Assembly: GCA_903840265.1 (NCBI GenBank)
Contig: CAIMFH010000201.1
Location: 186,001 to 250,000 of the forward strand
Direction of reading: 5' to 3'
Origin: an uncultured Schlesneria sp.
GTDB lineage: Bacteria; Planctomycetota; Planctomycetia; Planctomycetales; Planctomycetaceae
DNA: 64,000 nt
Shown here: piece by piece, positions 27,827 to 37,210 of the stretch
Layout of the letters: every line of letters starts with the position of its first letter
Position numbering within the stretch: position 1 is the first letter of the stretch
Made by a program: the position numbers and the translations under genes
Notes under the pieces: generated by a model
Seen by the model: the letters and a program-made list of their open reading frames with translations, nothing else
Databases searched by the model: none
Told to the model about the DNA's origin: nothing

Positions 27827-28966
27827 CTACTCGGCCAAAGCCTGCTTCAAATCGGCGATCAGGTCGTCTGGGTGTTCGATGCCAACGGAGACTCGCAGAG
27901 TCTTTTCCGAGATCCCTGCCTCGCGTCGTGCTGGCTCGCTCATGGAAGCGTGGCTCATGGAGTCGGGGTATTCGATCAGCGATTCAACACCGCCCAGCGA
28001 TTCGGCGAGTTGGAACATCTTCATCTTGGACAACGCCTTCTCGACGGCAGGCAATCCTCCCTTCAGGTCGAAGCTGAGCATCGCACCGAAGCCGGATTGC
28101 TGACGCTTGGCCAGGTCGTGCTGGGGATGATCTTTCAGGCCGGGGTAGTAAACGTGTTCGACACGGGCATGCGAATCCAGGAACTCGGCGACGGCCATCG
28201 CGCCGCGCTGATGAGCTTCCATGCGAGGGCCCAACGTTTTGACTCCTCGCAGCACCAGCCAGGCGTCGAATGGCGAGCAGCCGAGACCGAGCGCGTTCAC
28301 GATGTAGCTGACTCGTTCGGCGTGTTCCTTGTGACGCGTGATCACGCAGCCGCCGACCACGTCGGAGTGACCGTTCAGATACTTCGTCGTCGAATGGACG
28401 ACGATGTCACATCCGTGTTCGAATGGTCGTTGCAGATACGGTGACAGGAACGTGTTGTCTGCGATGCTAATCGCGCCGCCCTTGCGAGCGACTTCGCAGA
28501 TCGCGGCAATGTCGACGATGTTCAGCAACGGATTGCTGGGTGTTTCGAGCCAGACACACTTCGTGTTGGACTTCATCGCCTTGCGGACGTTTTCGGGATC
28601 ACCCATCCTGACGAACGAGAATTCAATCCCCATCTTGCGGAAGACGGCGTCGAACAGACGGTAAGTCCCGCCGTAGATGTCGTGGCCAGCGATGATGTGA
28701 TCGCCGGGCTGAAACATATGCATTGTTGCGGCGATCGCGGACATGCCGGTACAGGTGGCTCGGCAATCGATGCCCCCTTCGAGGGCCGCCAGGTTTTCTT
28801 CGAGCGCTTTGCGAGTCGGGTTACCGCTGCGGGTGTAATCGAAGCCGCGATGACTCTTGAGGTCGTCCCACCGGAAGGTGGATGTCGGGTAAATGGGAGT
28901 CGTAGCGCTCAGATAGGTGGAGTCCTTGTCGACACCAACGTGAACGCACCGAGTTTCAAACTGCAT
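27827..28966 (-). CDS. Cystathionine gamma-synthase/lyase family PLP enzyme
   Basis: The 379-residue enzyme begins at ATG 28966 after an AAGGA box. It has the trans-sulfuration fold throughout: FDYTRSGNPTRKALEENLAALEGG near residue 42 (shown in part), the cofactor-phosphate region, ADNTFLSPYLQRP near 180, and the aldimine lysine in HSTTKYLNGHSDVVGG near 203. Members act on cystathionine, O-acyl-homoserine or methionine; which reaction this one performs cannot be told from sequence alone, although YTRSGNPT and the C-terminal SLGGVESLIEYP phrase fit cystathionine gamma-lyase/synthase. A metallophosphoesterase gene lies 172 bp upstream on the same strand. Confidence 0.9.
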   Translation of the reverse strand: MQFETRCVHVGVDKDSTYLSATTPIYPTSTFRWDDLKSHRGFDYTRSGNPTRKALEENLAALEGGIDCRATCTGMSAIAATMHMFQPGDHIIAGHDIYGGTYRLFDAVFRKMGIEFSFVRMGDPENVRKAMKSNTKCVWLETPSNPLLNIVDIAAICEVARKGGAISIADNTFLSPYLQRPFEHGCDIVVHSTTKYLNGHSDVVGGCVITRHKEHAERVSYIVNALGLGCSPFDAWLVLRGVKTLGPRMEAHQRGAMAVAEFLDSHARVEHVYYPGLKDHPQHDLAKRQQSGFGAMLSFDLKGGLPAVEKALSKMKMFQLAESLGGVESLIEYPDSMSHASMSEPARREAGISEKTLRVSVGIEHPDDLIADLKQALAE

Positions 28967-29138
28967 GGCAAAAAATCCTTGGTCAAATTTTCCGAGAACG
29001 CTGGGGCCACAATCCTACCGACCGATCCGGCCACTACCAATCGAAGGCGACTTACTTGTGAGGCTGGTGCACGGAGTCGCCGTTATTTCCGAAATCTACG
29101 TCCGGAGCAGCGCAAAAGACGGTGCGAAGCAACACTCG

Positions 29139-29831
29139 TCAGGGACGGCCGCCGGTGCGCAACATCGACTCGGCCAGTTCCGTCACCTCTGGCGGCAGGT
29201 TGGCGTCTTTCAAAGCGGAAACCGCCGCATCGATGTCATATTCCACCCTTTTCAGTTGCACCTGGCCATTTTCAATGATGGCGTAAGCCGCCCGGGGATC
29301 ACCGTCGCGCGGTTGGCCGACGCTGCCCGGATTGACAAGTTGGATCTTCCCCAAGTTCAGGTGAAATTGCAGATGGGTGTGACCGACGCAGACAAAATCA
29401 GCGTCGATGCCCGCCAACCGGGCTTTCCAGGTCTCCGGGTCGGCCGCCAGGTATTCGTCCATGGGATCTCGCGGAGTTGCGTGAACCAGATGAAACTTTT
29501 TGCTGTCGAGTTCCAATGTTTGAGAGACGGGTAATCGCGACAGATATTTGAGATGGGTGGGGGACAGCACATTCCAATGCTGCTGCCGAGTCGCCCCGGC
29601 GAGAGCGCGTAGCCCGTGTCCGGTCGGAGGGGGGACGCGCTGCGACGCAGAATGATCATGATTTCCACGAATGACGACGGTTCCGTACTGTCGAGCCCAC
29701 TCGATGCAGGGAGCGGGTTCCACGCCGTATTCCACGATGTCACCAAGGATTAAGCACGCATCAAAGGGCTCGCGGATCGCAGAGAGTGCAGACCAATTCG
29801 CATGAATGTCAGCAAGTAGCAGAATTCGCAT
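29139..29831 (-). CDS. YfcE/MJ0936-type metallophosphoesterase
   Basis: The 230-residue protein shows the five metal-binding motifs of calcineurin-like phosphoesterases in order: LADIHAN near 6, GDIVEYG near 30, RGNHDHS near 55, HATP near 117 and GHTHLQF near 150. The compact size and the NPGSVGQPRDGDPRAAY ending are typical of the small YfcE/MJ0936 group that cleaves phosphodiesters. The substrate is unknown. It points toward the PLP-enzyme gene and may share its transcript. Confidence 0.9.
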   Translation of the reverse strand: MRILLLADIHANWSALSAIREPFDACLILGDIVEYGVEPAPCIEWARQYGTVVIRGNHDHSASQRVPPPTGHGLRALAGATRQQHWNVLSPTHLKYLSRLPVSQTLELDSKKFHLVHATPRDPMDEYLAADPETWKARLAGIDADFVCVGHTHLQFHLNLGKIQLVNPGSVGQPRDGDPRAAYAIIENGQVQLKRVEYDIDAAVSALKDANLPPEVTELAESMLRTGGRP

Positions 29832-29981
29832 GCGTTTCGGCTTAAATGGAGCGGTCTAAAAGGTCACAAACCTGAAGGTATCGAGAACCAGCGGTGGTGC
29901 CAAATCAAAAAGCATCTTGACGGGCGGATGACGATCACGATTTAATCGAGTGTTCAATCGGAATTCCGACGGGAGATTTTT

Positions 29982-30290
29982 ATGACGCGGTCTCTGAACC
30001 TCAGTCAGTTAACGCTCCGCGATAAAATCCGAGAAGCGGCGCGCCGTTCGCACGATTTGAACGAGCACCTTGAGCAGGCATTTGTACCTAAAGTTCACGC
30101 CCTGCGAAAGCTGAGTCGACCGCCTGAGCCTGACTCTATTCCCGCACAAGACACTTCGATCCGCCACCAGGCGGCAAGTGTGCTGGAAAGCGAAAAGTAC
30201 ACCGTGGGCATGGATGAAGAGGTTTCCGCCTTGTTTGCAGCGATCGTGGAAGACGTCGAACAAGCACTGGACAAGAAAGCATTTCACTAG
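29982..30290 (+). CDS. Small hypothetical protein, helical
   Basis: The frame of 102 residues starts at ATG 29982, seven bases after a GGGAG box, which favours a real gene. The product is soluble, charged and mostly helical (LRDKIREAARRSHDLNEHLEQAF), with a proline break near residue 48 and a second helix toward the end. I recognise no family. It is divergent from the metallophosphoesterase, with 150 bp between starts. Confidence 0.55.
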   Translation: MTRSLNLSQLTLRDKIREAARRSHDLNEHLEQAFVPKVHALRKLSRPPEPDSIPAQDTSIRHQAASVLESEKYTVGMDEEVSALFAAIVEDVEQALDKKAFH

Positions 30291-30301
30291 ATTTGAGAAA
30301 A

Positions 30302-30327
30302 CCGGAAAACATCCAAGAAGTTTCCGG
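30302..30327. terminator. Weak hairpin after the small hypothetical gene
   Basis: CCGGAAA and TTTCCGG form a 7-bp stem with a 12-base loop 12 bp past the stop codon. No strong T-run follows, so it is at best a weak or factor-dependent terminator. Confidence 0.35.
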
Positions 30328-30576
30328 AATTGGTCGTAGAATTAGTTCACAAGTCGTCAGCGTTCAAGATTCAATTCTGAAGCTTGATTTCTTCATAAAT
30401 AAAATCTGACAAATAACTTAAATCACTGATCTGTTCATGCGCCCTGTTCGTACATGATTGTCGAATCTTGGGATTTTGGGTGACGGACGTGGTTTTACAC
30501 GGTATCGTGCGATCGCGCAAAAACGGTCGAAGGATTGACCCGATGCAGACGGCATCGTTGATTGGATTGAGGGATC

Positions 30577-33375
30577 ATGGCTAGCAGCCAATTCAAATCG
30601 GACGTGTCTCCAGGATCTGGTCCTGCGGCATTCCCATTTGTTTGGAACCGGCCCTCCGTCCCCGGGACCGAAACCGTCGTCACAACGCTTCGTTCGGATC
30701 CGCACCTCGCGATCCCAGAAATTGGTGACCGCGAGCAAACTCCCGAACATGTGCGGCGTTTGTTTCCTGCCAACATGGAAGCGGACGATTCGTGGGGCAT
30801 CCGGCTGGGGCACTTCACGATTCAGCGGCGGATTGGCGTCGGCGGCATGGGGTCCGTCTTTCTCGCCACGGACGAGCAATTGCGGCGCAGTGTCGCCCTG
30901 AAAGTTCTCTCGCCCTCGCTGGGAACAGACCCCTCGGCTGTCTTGCGATTTCAGAACGAAGCCCGCGCGGCGGCACGACTGGATCACGACAACATCGCGC
31001 GCATCTTTTTCTACGGTGAAGATGCGGGGCTGCACTACATCGCCTACGAATACATTCCCGGATCGAATCTGCGGGATGTCATTCGCGCCAAGGATCGTCT
31101 CGCTCCTGCGGAAGCGGTCAACTACACGATGCAACTGGCCGCGGCACTCAGCCATACGTCGGCAGCTGGCGTCATTCATCGCGACATCAAGCCGTCGAAC
31201 GTCTTGATTACGCCTCAAGGTCGCGCCAAGCTCGTCGACTTGGGGCTGGCTCGCAAAGAATCGGCTGATGCCTCCGCAGAACTGACCGTGGCCGGCACGA
31301 CGCTCGGCACATTCGATTACATCTCGCCCGAGCAAGCCAAAGATCCACGTAGCGTTGATGTCCGCAGCGATATCTACTCGCTGGGATGCACGCTCTATCA
31401 CATGCTGACTGGCGAACCGCCCTACCCTGACGGAACAGTCCTGCAGAAGCTACTGGACCATCAGGGGAAAGAACCGCCAGATCCGTCGCGAAAGAATCGT
31501 CGCGTTCCTCCCGCACTTTCGGCAATTGTCCGCAAGATGATGGCGAGCGATCCTCGGAAGCGATTTTCGAGTCCCGCCAAGTTGCTGGGTGAACTGCTGA
31601 AAGTTGCTCGACAGCTCGGCACAGGAGCGGTCCCGATCGATGGTCAGGTCTGGTTGACGGCCACGCGAGCGGACCAACCCGCCTGGCATGGAAACATCGG
31701 TTGGATTGCCACCGCAGCCGCATTGCTGTTGCTGGTGATTGCGATGGAGAAATTCCCCGGACTTTCTCGTCGGTTAGATCCTCGCGGTTTGTCGACGACC
31801 ACCGGCACCAAATTACAGTCGCCTGCGGACCAAGTCCCATTGCCGCCGAACCCATCATCGGTAGTCGGCAAAGGAACTTCTGATCGGACATCGACAGCGC
31901 TGCCGCAGTTCTCCCAACCTGTCCAGCCGGGAACCATCGGAGCCCCCACTCCGTTGTTGCCCAAGCGGGACCAGGGAACAGCGAAGAAGATTTTTGACGA
32001 TCTGGAGATCCTCAGCCAGGTTCCCGGTGATACCGATTTTGTGACCCGGCCATCGTCGGAGAAGCCAAAGGCGCAGCCGGTCGAGTCAAAAGTGGCCGAC
32101 CTGCCGCGCGAGACGATTTCAAAACCAAACACGACGACGAACGTCACGCCGAATATTTCTACCAATGTCGAGACGCGGCCTGCGATCTCGATCATCGGTG
32201 GCAAGTCGTACACCTCACTCGAAGCGGCTTGCTCCGAAGCAAAAGACGGTACGATCATCGAGTTGCGTTACAACGGACGACGCGGACAATCGGAAACCCC
32301 AATCCACCTGACGAACAAAGAGAACGTCATCATTCGCAGTGGGATCGGCTTCCGCCCCACCATCGAGTTTGCACCGGACGTGACTTCATCCGGTGCGGAA
32401 TCGCGGATGGTGACCGTCACCGGCGGCTCGATTCAACTGATCAATGTCGACCTGCTGATGACGATCCCGGAACGGGTACCGGCAGATCGGTGGGCGTTGT
32501 TTTCACTCGAGCGGCCGCGCAAGCTGCAACTGGAGGATGTCACAGTCACGATTGTGAACCCGTTGAATCGACCGGCCTGCGTGATCGAGCAGAAGGCGGC
32601 ACCCGGCCAGGGTGTCGGCAATATGGGGATCATGAAGAATGGTTCTCCGGCCGAGCCACCACTGATCAGCGTGACCAAATCGTTGATCCGTGGGCAATGC
32701 GACTTGCTCTATCTGTGTGATGCAATCTCCGCTCGCTTTCAAATGGAACGAGCCGTGGTCGCAGTGCAAGGAGCTCTCTTGCATGCCGTTTGCCAGTCTG
32801 AAATGAACAATTCCGAAAACGATCGCTACTGGATCGATTTGGAGTCTGTCACGTGCCTGACGTACGATGGACTGGTGGTGACCGAGGGAGTGAATCCCGT
32901 TAACGACTATACCCCGCATTTGACGGTCACCGCTCGCGATAATATCTTCTGCTGCGGACCGAACCGGCGATTGATCTCGATGATCGATACTTCAGATCTG
33001 ATGGAAATGCAGCGCCGGTTTGTCTGGACAGGTGATCGCAATCACTACGACGGGCTGGCGACTTTCTGGCAGTTGGGTGGTCGGCTGGGATTGGCCACTT
33101 CACGCCAGCTTAATTTTGAGGACTGGCGAAACTATTGGGGATCAGGCGAGGGAAGCGGATCGATTAACACGCCTGTCAAATGGCGTACGAGAGCCGCCGA
33201 CAACAGTGGCCCGATTATCGTCGCCTGGCCGAACGTGGACTATTCAACCGTTGAGCTGGATGTGGTCGCGAATCCCACAACTCGAGTTCCCGGCGCACCG
33301 CTGTCCAATCTTCCCGTGATTCCCAGCGAGCGCACGAACTCTGCGAACGACGACGACGTAAACGATTCCGAGTAG
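30577..33375 (+). CDS. Ser/Thr protein kinase (PknB type) with beta-helix-like outer domain
   Basis: The 932-residue protein has a 75-residue leader and a complete kinase domain: glycine loop GVGGMGSV at 87-94, lysine 109 in VALKVL, HRDIKPSN at 201-208 and DLGLA at 221-225 (DLG in place of DFG, common in bacterial kinases), then SPEQA at 250-254. One transmembrane helix covers about 374-391 (IGWIATAAALLLLVIAM). A Pro/Ser/Thr-rich stalk leads to a C-terminal domain from about 530 with repeated short strands like those of right-handed beta-helix proteins (KDGTIIELRYNGRRGQ, ENVIIRSGIGFRPTI). It should sense something outside and phosphorylate inside; ligand and targets are unknown. A NuoM-like gene follows after 78 bp. 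Confidence 0.88.
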   Translation: MASSQFKSDVSPGSGPAAFPFVWNRPSVPGTETVVTTLRSDPHLAIPEIGDREQTPEHVRRLFPANMEADDSWGIRLGHFTIQRRIGVGGMGSVFLATDEQLRRSVALKVLSPSLGTDPSAVLRFQNEARAAARLDHDNIARIFFYGEDAGLHYIAYEYIPGSNLRDVIRAKDRLAPAEAVNYTMQLAAALSHTSAAGVIHRDIKPSNVLITPQGRAKLVDLGLARKESADASAELTVAGTTLGTFDYISPEQAKDPRSVDVRSDIYSLGCTLYHMLTGEPPYPDGTVLQKLLDHQGKEPPDPSRKNRRVPPALSAIVRKMMASDPRKRFSSPAKLLGELLKVARQLGTGAVPIDGQVWLTATRADQPAWHGNIGWIATAAALLLLVIAMEKFPGLSRRLDPRGLSTTTGTKLQSPADQVPLPPNPSSVVGKGTSDRTSTALPQFSQPVQPGTIGAPTPLLPKRDQGTAKKIFDDLEILSQVPGDTDFVTRPSSEKPKAQPVESKVADLPRETISKPNTTTNVTPNISTNVETRPAISIIGGKSYTSLEAACSEAKDGTIIELRYNGRRGQSETPIHLTNKENVIIRSGIGFRPTIEFAPDVTSSGAESRMVTVTGGSIQLINVDLLMTIPERVPADRWALFSLERPRKLQLEDVTVTIVNPLNRPACVIEQKAAPGQGVGNMGIMKNGSPAEPPLISVTKSLIRGQCDLLYLCDAISARFQMERAVVAVQGALLHAVCQSEMNNSENDRYWIDLESVTCLTYDGLVVTEGVNPVNDYTPHLTVTARDNIFCCGPNRRLISMIDTSDLMEMQRRFVWTGDRNHYDGLATFWQLGGRLGLATSRQLNFEDWRNYWGSGEGSGSINTPVKWRTRAADNSGPIIVAWPNVDYSTVELDVVANPTTRVPGAPLSNLPVIPSERTNSANDDDVNDSE

Positions 33376-33453
33376 AATCGAATTCACTCTCTGTCGTTCG
33401 CATCCTTTCAGACGGCCGCGTCATTTCGGCGCTACGGCCAGGAAAATCGCTTC

Positions 33454-35082
33454 ATGCCGTGGCCTCAATTGCCCGCCCAGATGTTGCCGCTGCTGATCAT
33501 GGTCTCTCCGCTGATCGGGGTGGCGACGACAATTGCAATGTCGCGTTGGAACAAGGCGCTCGTCCGTCCGATGGCCGTATCGAACGCCACGTTCACGCTC
33601 TTCCTGGTCGCGATGGCGATCTGGCTGCAGCCTGCCGCGGATAGCGACGGACTTCGCGAAGGTTCGAAGAATTCGCCTGGGATTGAATGGCTGGCAGATA
33701 CCGTGGCCAACGAACCGGGCCCCGCGCTCAGCGGAATCAGGGTTCGCGTGAGTTGGTGGCTGAACGGACTCTCGACTTGGACCGCTGCGATCGTGGGACT
33801 AACCGTTTGGGCGGTCCTCTGTTGTCCTAACGAGTTGGCAGGCGAATCTTTTGCCGCGAACTGCGGGAAATTGCTTTGTTGCCAGGCGCTCCTGTTCGCC
33901 TCGACGTTCTCTTCGGATTGCATTGCGGCGATTGTGTTTCTCGAAATGTCCGTGGTCCCAATCTATTTGATTATCGGACGACACGGCGACAGCAATCGAA
34001 GGCAGGTCGCTGGCGGATGGTGGATGTGGCAACTGAGCGGATGCACCTGTTCATTGTTGGGAGCAACTCTGCTCGTTGTCTCGCAACCGTGGATGCAGGC
34101 CGAGTTCGTCACTGTGCGACAAGGACTGGGCTTCGACACGCACCTGTTGACTCAGGCAATCCAGCAAATGCTGAATCGAAGTGAGTCGGCGCTACACATC
34201 TGGAATAACGTGCGGCCATGGGCTTCGGTATTGATGTTGTCAGGGCTACTCATTCGACTGCCTACGTTCCCTGTTCAAGGTTGGTACCAATCGACTCTGA
34301 TGAGCGCTCCTACGGGCATCGCCGCTTTGATTGCCGCCGCCTATCCGTTGGCGGCCTTCGGAGGTTGGCTGCGGCTCGGGATGCCGCTGTTCGGGTTCCA
34401 TTCCGGGACGATGAACAGCGCGCTGGCCGTTGCCGCGTTAGTGGGACTGCTTTACGCCAGCATCGCCGCACAGTCGCAGACCGATCTCAAGCAACTGCTC
34501 GTTCTGATCTCTTGCGCGATGATTTGTGTTGCTGGAATCGGCCTGAGCTTTCGCAACGTCGATGGCGTTCGAGCCGCATGGCTCATGATGCTCTCGCATG
34601 GGTTATCGATTCCCTGCGGTTTGCTGTTGGTTCAGTCGATGGAAGCTCGTCTCGGTACGCGCGAGTTGACTCGATTGAGCAGTCTCGTGTCGACATCTCC
34701 TCGCCTGACAATCCTGCTTGAACTGTTGTTGCTGGGCTGGACCGGCGTTCCGGTTTTGGCTGGCTTTACCGCGGTTTATCAGCAACTGGCGGGAGCCTCA
34801 AATATCGGCCTGTGGCTGATCCTGGGCGAATCCATCGGACTGGTTGCTCTGGCAGCAGCCGGATTGCGAGCGTTCTCGCACGTCTGGAACTGGTCGCCTG
34901 TCTCGAGCGTGGCATCATCGCAGCCAGTGCTACCGAGTCCGCTCGATGGCAGTTCTCGCGAACTCATTGCCCTTGCTCCTTTCATCGTGCTGCTGATCAT
35001 GGTGAATGCAGCGCCGATGTACTTTCTGCCGGCGGTCGATGCCACGATTCCAAGTCGCCATCGCAGCACGCAGCAGCAGTAA
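33454..35082 (+). CDS. Divergent NuoM/MrpD-like membrane protein
   Basis: The 542-residue product has 13 or so membrane helices. FLEMSVVPIYLIIG near residue 164 matches the helix-5 glutamate segment of antiporter-like subunits of complex I (NuoM), and LLIRLPTFPVQGWYQSTLMSAPTG near 266-287 (shown in part) matches the K-x-P-x-x-P-x-H-x-W-L-P-D-A-H-x-x-A-P-T segment. In that second segment the pumping lysine is arginine and both histidines are replaced (Gln and Leu), so proton or ion transport may be altered. No other nuo or mrp genes are nearby; it follows the kinase gene closely and may be co-transcribed. A DabB-type partner role is not supported because no DUF2309 gene is present. Confidence 0.75.
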   Translation: MPWPQLPAQMLPLLIMVSPLIGVATTIAMSRWNKALVRPMAVSNATFTLFLVAMAIWLQPAADSDGLREGSKNSPGIEWLADTVANEPGPALSGIRVRVSWWLNGLSTWTAAIVGLTVWAVLCCPNELAGESFAANCGKLLCCQALLFASTFSSDCIAAIVFLEMSVVPIYLIIGRHGDSNRRQVAGGWWMWQLSGCTCSLLGATLLVVSQPWMQAEFVTVRQGLGFDTHLLTQAIQQMLNRSESALHIWNNVRPWASVLMLSGLLIRLPTFPVQGWYQSTLMSAPTGIAALIAAAYPLAAFGGWLRLGMPLFGFHSGTMNSALAVAALVGLLYASIAAQSQTDLKQLLVLISCAMICVAGIGLSFRNVDGVRAAWLMMLSHGLSIPCGLLLVQSMEARLGTRELTRLSSLVSTSPRLTILLELLLLGWTGVPVLAGFTAVYQQLAGASNIGLWLILGESIGLVALAAAGLRAFSHVWNWSPVSSVASSQPVLPSPLDGSSRELIALAPFIVLLIMVNAAPMYFLPAVDATIPSRHRSTQQQ

Positions 35083-35328
35083 CCGCTGGATCGGCGCGAC
35101 AAGTTGGTCAGACGTTGCGCTGCGTGTGGCAAATCTTGCCATCATCGACAATCTGATCGGCAAAGTTTGCGCAAGCCCGATTGTAAGATGCGCCTATCGG
35201 TGACGTTTTTGACGTGCTCACTGGGATTGGCTGAAGCACCTCCGGTCCCCTCGTCGATGCTACAGACGATGCGGGCTTGAACAGACTCGATTTTCGTCAT
35301 GAGACGCGCGAGACAGAGGAGCTTTCTG

Positions 35329-36237
35329 ATGAGGCATTTCCTGTGGACTTGGATGTTGTTGGGAGGAGCTTTGGCCTTCCTGCCATGCTCAGCCGAGGCT
35401 CAACGATTTCGCCGTCCGTTCAGTGGTTGTTGTGAAACGTGCCAGCACGCCCACGCGAACTGCACTTGCTCGCAAGCCGCGGTTCCCGTGCAAACACAGG
35501 CAGTCGTGCAGACTCACATGCAGGCTCAACAAGTGACGACCTTCCAGAATGTCACTGAAACTCATGTTCGCAACGAAACGATCGTTCAGAACGTACCTGT
35601 CACCACCTTTAAGCAAGTCACCGTGGATGAAGGGGGCTACCAGATGGTCTGGGTTCCCAAACCTGTAACCAAGCAAGTGGCTCAAACCGTTATTCAACAA
35701 CAAACAGCCACACGCGCCGTTCCCTATCAGGTGACGCGCCAAGTGCCCCAAATCTCGACACAGCTTGTTCCGGTTCAGACCGTGCAGCACGTGACCGCAG
35801 CCGTACCCATGGCGACGTTCGCTCCGGTTCGGTTCCAGGCCGCCGCCAGTTCGTGCAACGTCTGTAATCACAATCACTCGCAGTTCGGGGCCACAGCCTT
35901 CGCCGCTCCTGTGTACGCCGCACCACCTCAGTACAACACGGCACTGGCACCGACAATCCAGTACGCTGCGCCGCAAACGGCCACAATTCAGACCCTGCCA
36001 GCGATTCCAGTTCCAGTGCCGCAAACAGCTCGAGGGCCGCTCCCTGCTCCTGCGAACTCGACCGAGCAGTGGCAGACCATTCCTTCGCGTCCATCGCCCA
36101 GCACCAGCCAGTACGAACCTCCGATGAGCCGAACGGTCCCGGTTCCCATGGATGAAGCTCGGACGATGGCACCGCGCATGGCATCGCGATTTACGCCCGC
36201 TCCATCCGCCGCCACGGTGTGGAATAGCCGACAGTAA
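35329..36237 (+). CDS. YTV-like secreted repeat protein (cysteine-bearing)
   Basis: ATG 35329 follows a GAGGAG box and yields 302 residues with a signal peptide (MLLGGALAFLPCSAEA). After it stands a Cys/His cluster (CCETCQHAHANCTC), then a region of about 130 residues built of V/T/Q-rich beta-type repeats such as TFQNVTETHVRNETIVQNVPV and VTRQVPQISTQLVPVQT (parts shown), like the YTV-domain proteins of planctomycete cell walls. A second CxxC-His cluster (CNVCNHNH) precedes a Pro/Ala/Gln-rich C-terminus. The protein resembles the one encoded at 40958-42238. Probably a surface or cell-wall protein. A strong terminator follows. Confidence 0.78.
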   Translation: MRHFLWTWMLLGGALAFLPCSAEAQRFRRPFSGCCETCQHAHANCTCSQAAVPVQTQAVVQTHMQAQQVTTFQNVTETHVRNETIVQNVPVTTFKQVTVDEGGYQMVWVPKPVTKQVAQTVIQQQTATRAVPYQVTRQVPQISTQLVPVQTVQHVTAAVPMATFAPVRFQAAASSCNVCNHNHSQFGATAFAAPVYAAPPQYNTALAPTIQYAAPQTATIQTLPAIPVPVPQTARGPLPAPANSTEQWQTIPSRPSPSTSQYEPPMSRTVPVPMDEARTMAPRMASRFTPAPSAATVWNSRQ

Positions 36238-36277
36238 CGACTCGTCCAACTGCTGGAACGACGACACAAATAACAGA

Positions 36278-36322
36278 AGCCCAGACCGTCATCCCTAGGT
36301 TGATGATGGTCTGGGCTTTTTT
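36278..36322 (+). terminator. Strong Rho-independent terminator
   Basis: AGCCCAGACCGTCATC pairs over 16 bp (one G-U) with GATGATGGTCTGGGCT across an 8-base loop, followed by TTTTTTG. It closes the YTV-like gene and may shield the convergent gene as well. Confidence 0.92.
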
Positions 36323-36347
36323 GTTTGCACTCGTCAGGTGACGGAAC

Positions 36348-36875
36348 TCAGTCGTCGCGATCTTCCCGACGGTCGTCTCGTCGATCCGACCGACGAGGTT
36401 TTTTCGGTCCGCTCTCCTGAGCGGGCGACACCTTCGGCTCGGGGTCCTTCTTCAACTGTGGCACCGGGATTTGGTTTGGGATCACCGGAGTTGGCTCTTG
36501 GACCTGCGGTGCCGCGGCTGGCTTTGGCGGGACAGTGGGAAGATGGCTCTCCCGATACATGTCGACGTGCTTCTGAATCGCTCGCACGTCGGTATCACCG
36601 GTCGCACAGAGGTCAGAAAGCGATTGTGAGACGTCCTGTTGTCGATAGTACGAGCCCGCAGTGAAGGCACGGCAGGACTGATGTCCTACGTAGCCGTAAC
36701 TCTGGTCGAGGCTGCGAATTGCACCTGCGTACTCTTTCATTTCCTGATCCACTGCCGTGCTGACAGTATTCAGGCCCACGACAGCCCCCAGAACGCCGAC
36801 CGTACCCAAGAGAACGGCCTCGGCGGACAGCACGACTCCAGACTCATCTTGCCACAACTTCTGAATTACCTGCAT
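36348..36875 (-). CDS. Flp-pilin-like small membrane protein with charged tail
   Basis: The 175-residue product starts at ATG 36875 after a GAGGTG box. Its N-terminus (MQVIQKLWQDESGVVLSAEAVLLGTVG) combines a D-E-S-G-x-V motif with a hydrophobic helix, as in Flp/Tad-type pilin subunits and the related planctomycete small proteins annotated near them. The rest is polar, ends in a Pro-rich stretch and then a tail dominated by Arg and Asp (RRSDRRDDRREDRDD). A GYVGHQSCRAFTAGSYY phrase is a family mark I have seen in such planctomycete proteins. No prepilin peptidase or Tad genes are nearby. Confidence 0.6.
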   Translation of the reverse strand: MQVIQKLWQDESGVVLSAEAVLLGTVGVLGAVVGLNTVSTAVDQEMKEYAGAIRSLDQSYGYVGHQSCRAFTAGSYYRQQDVSQSLSDLCATGDTDVRAIQKHVDMYRESHLPTVPPKPAAAPQVQEPTPVIPNQIPVPQLKKDPEPKVSPAQESGPKKPRRSDRRDDRREDRDD

Positions 36876-37210
36876 GTTGCACCTCGATTCGGGATTAACG
36901 TTGAGGAGCCACCATTCGGCGCCTCATTGGATCCGCGGCAACGCTGCACGGTAACGATTGTAGCGACTGTATCGATTGTAGTGAATATAGGAATTATGGA
37001 ATATTTCGGAGTTTTGCGAAGATTGGGTTCGAGTCGTGAGGAGCAGACCTTCAGGAGCGATCTCGCGATGCTTGTGACGACACGAAGCACGCGATTTCCC
37101 CTATGCACGGAAAACCGCCTAATTGAGTTGCTTGATGGAAACGGGATCCCAAGGCATCATCTGCGCGACTGAAAACAAGTTCCGAGTCCGAACCTGAAGG
37201 GCTGGCCCAG
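36876..37210. other. 335-bp divergent intergenic region
   Basis: This stretch separates the Flp-like gene (minus) from the NupG-like gene (plus). It contains the 9-bp repeat cluster at 36955-36990 and an AT-rich segment near 36985-37015 that could hold the promoters of one or both genes. No coding frame is convincing. Confidence 0.5.
36955..36990. repeat. Four quasi-tandem 9-bp units
   Basis: CGATTGTAG, CGACTGTAT, CGATTGTAG and TGAATATAG follow each other without gaps; units one and three are identical. They lie 80-115 bp upstream of the Flp-like start and could be regulator sites or a small slippage repeat. Confidence 0.5.

Noticed and set aside
34218-34721. 167-codon forward frame inside the NuoM-like gene
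   Set aside because: Arg/Ser-rich shadow frame; the NuoM-like frame has continuous membrane helices and conserved motifs.
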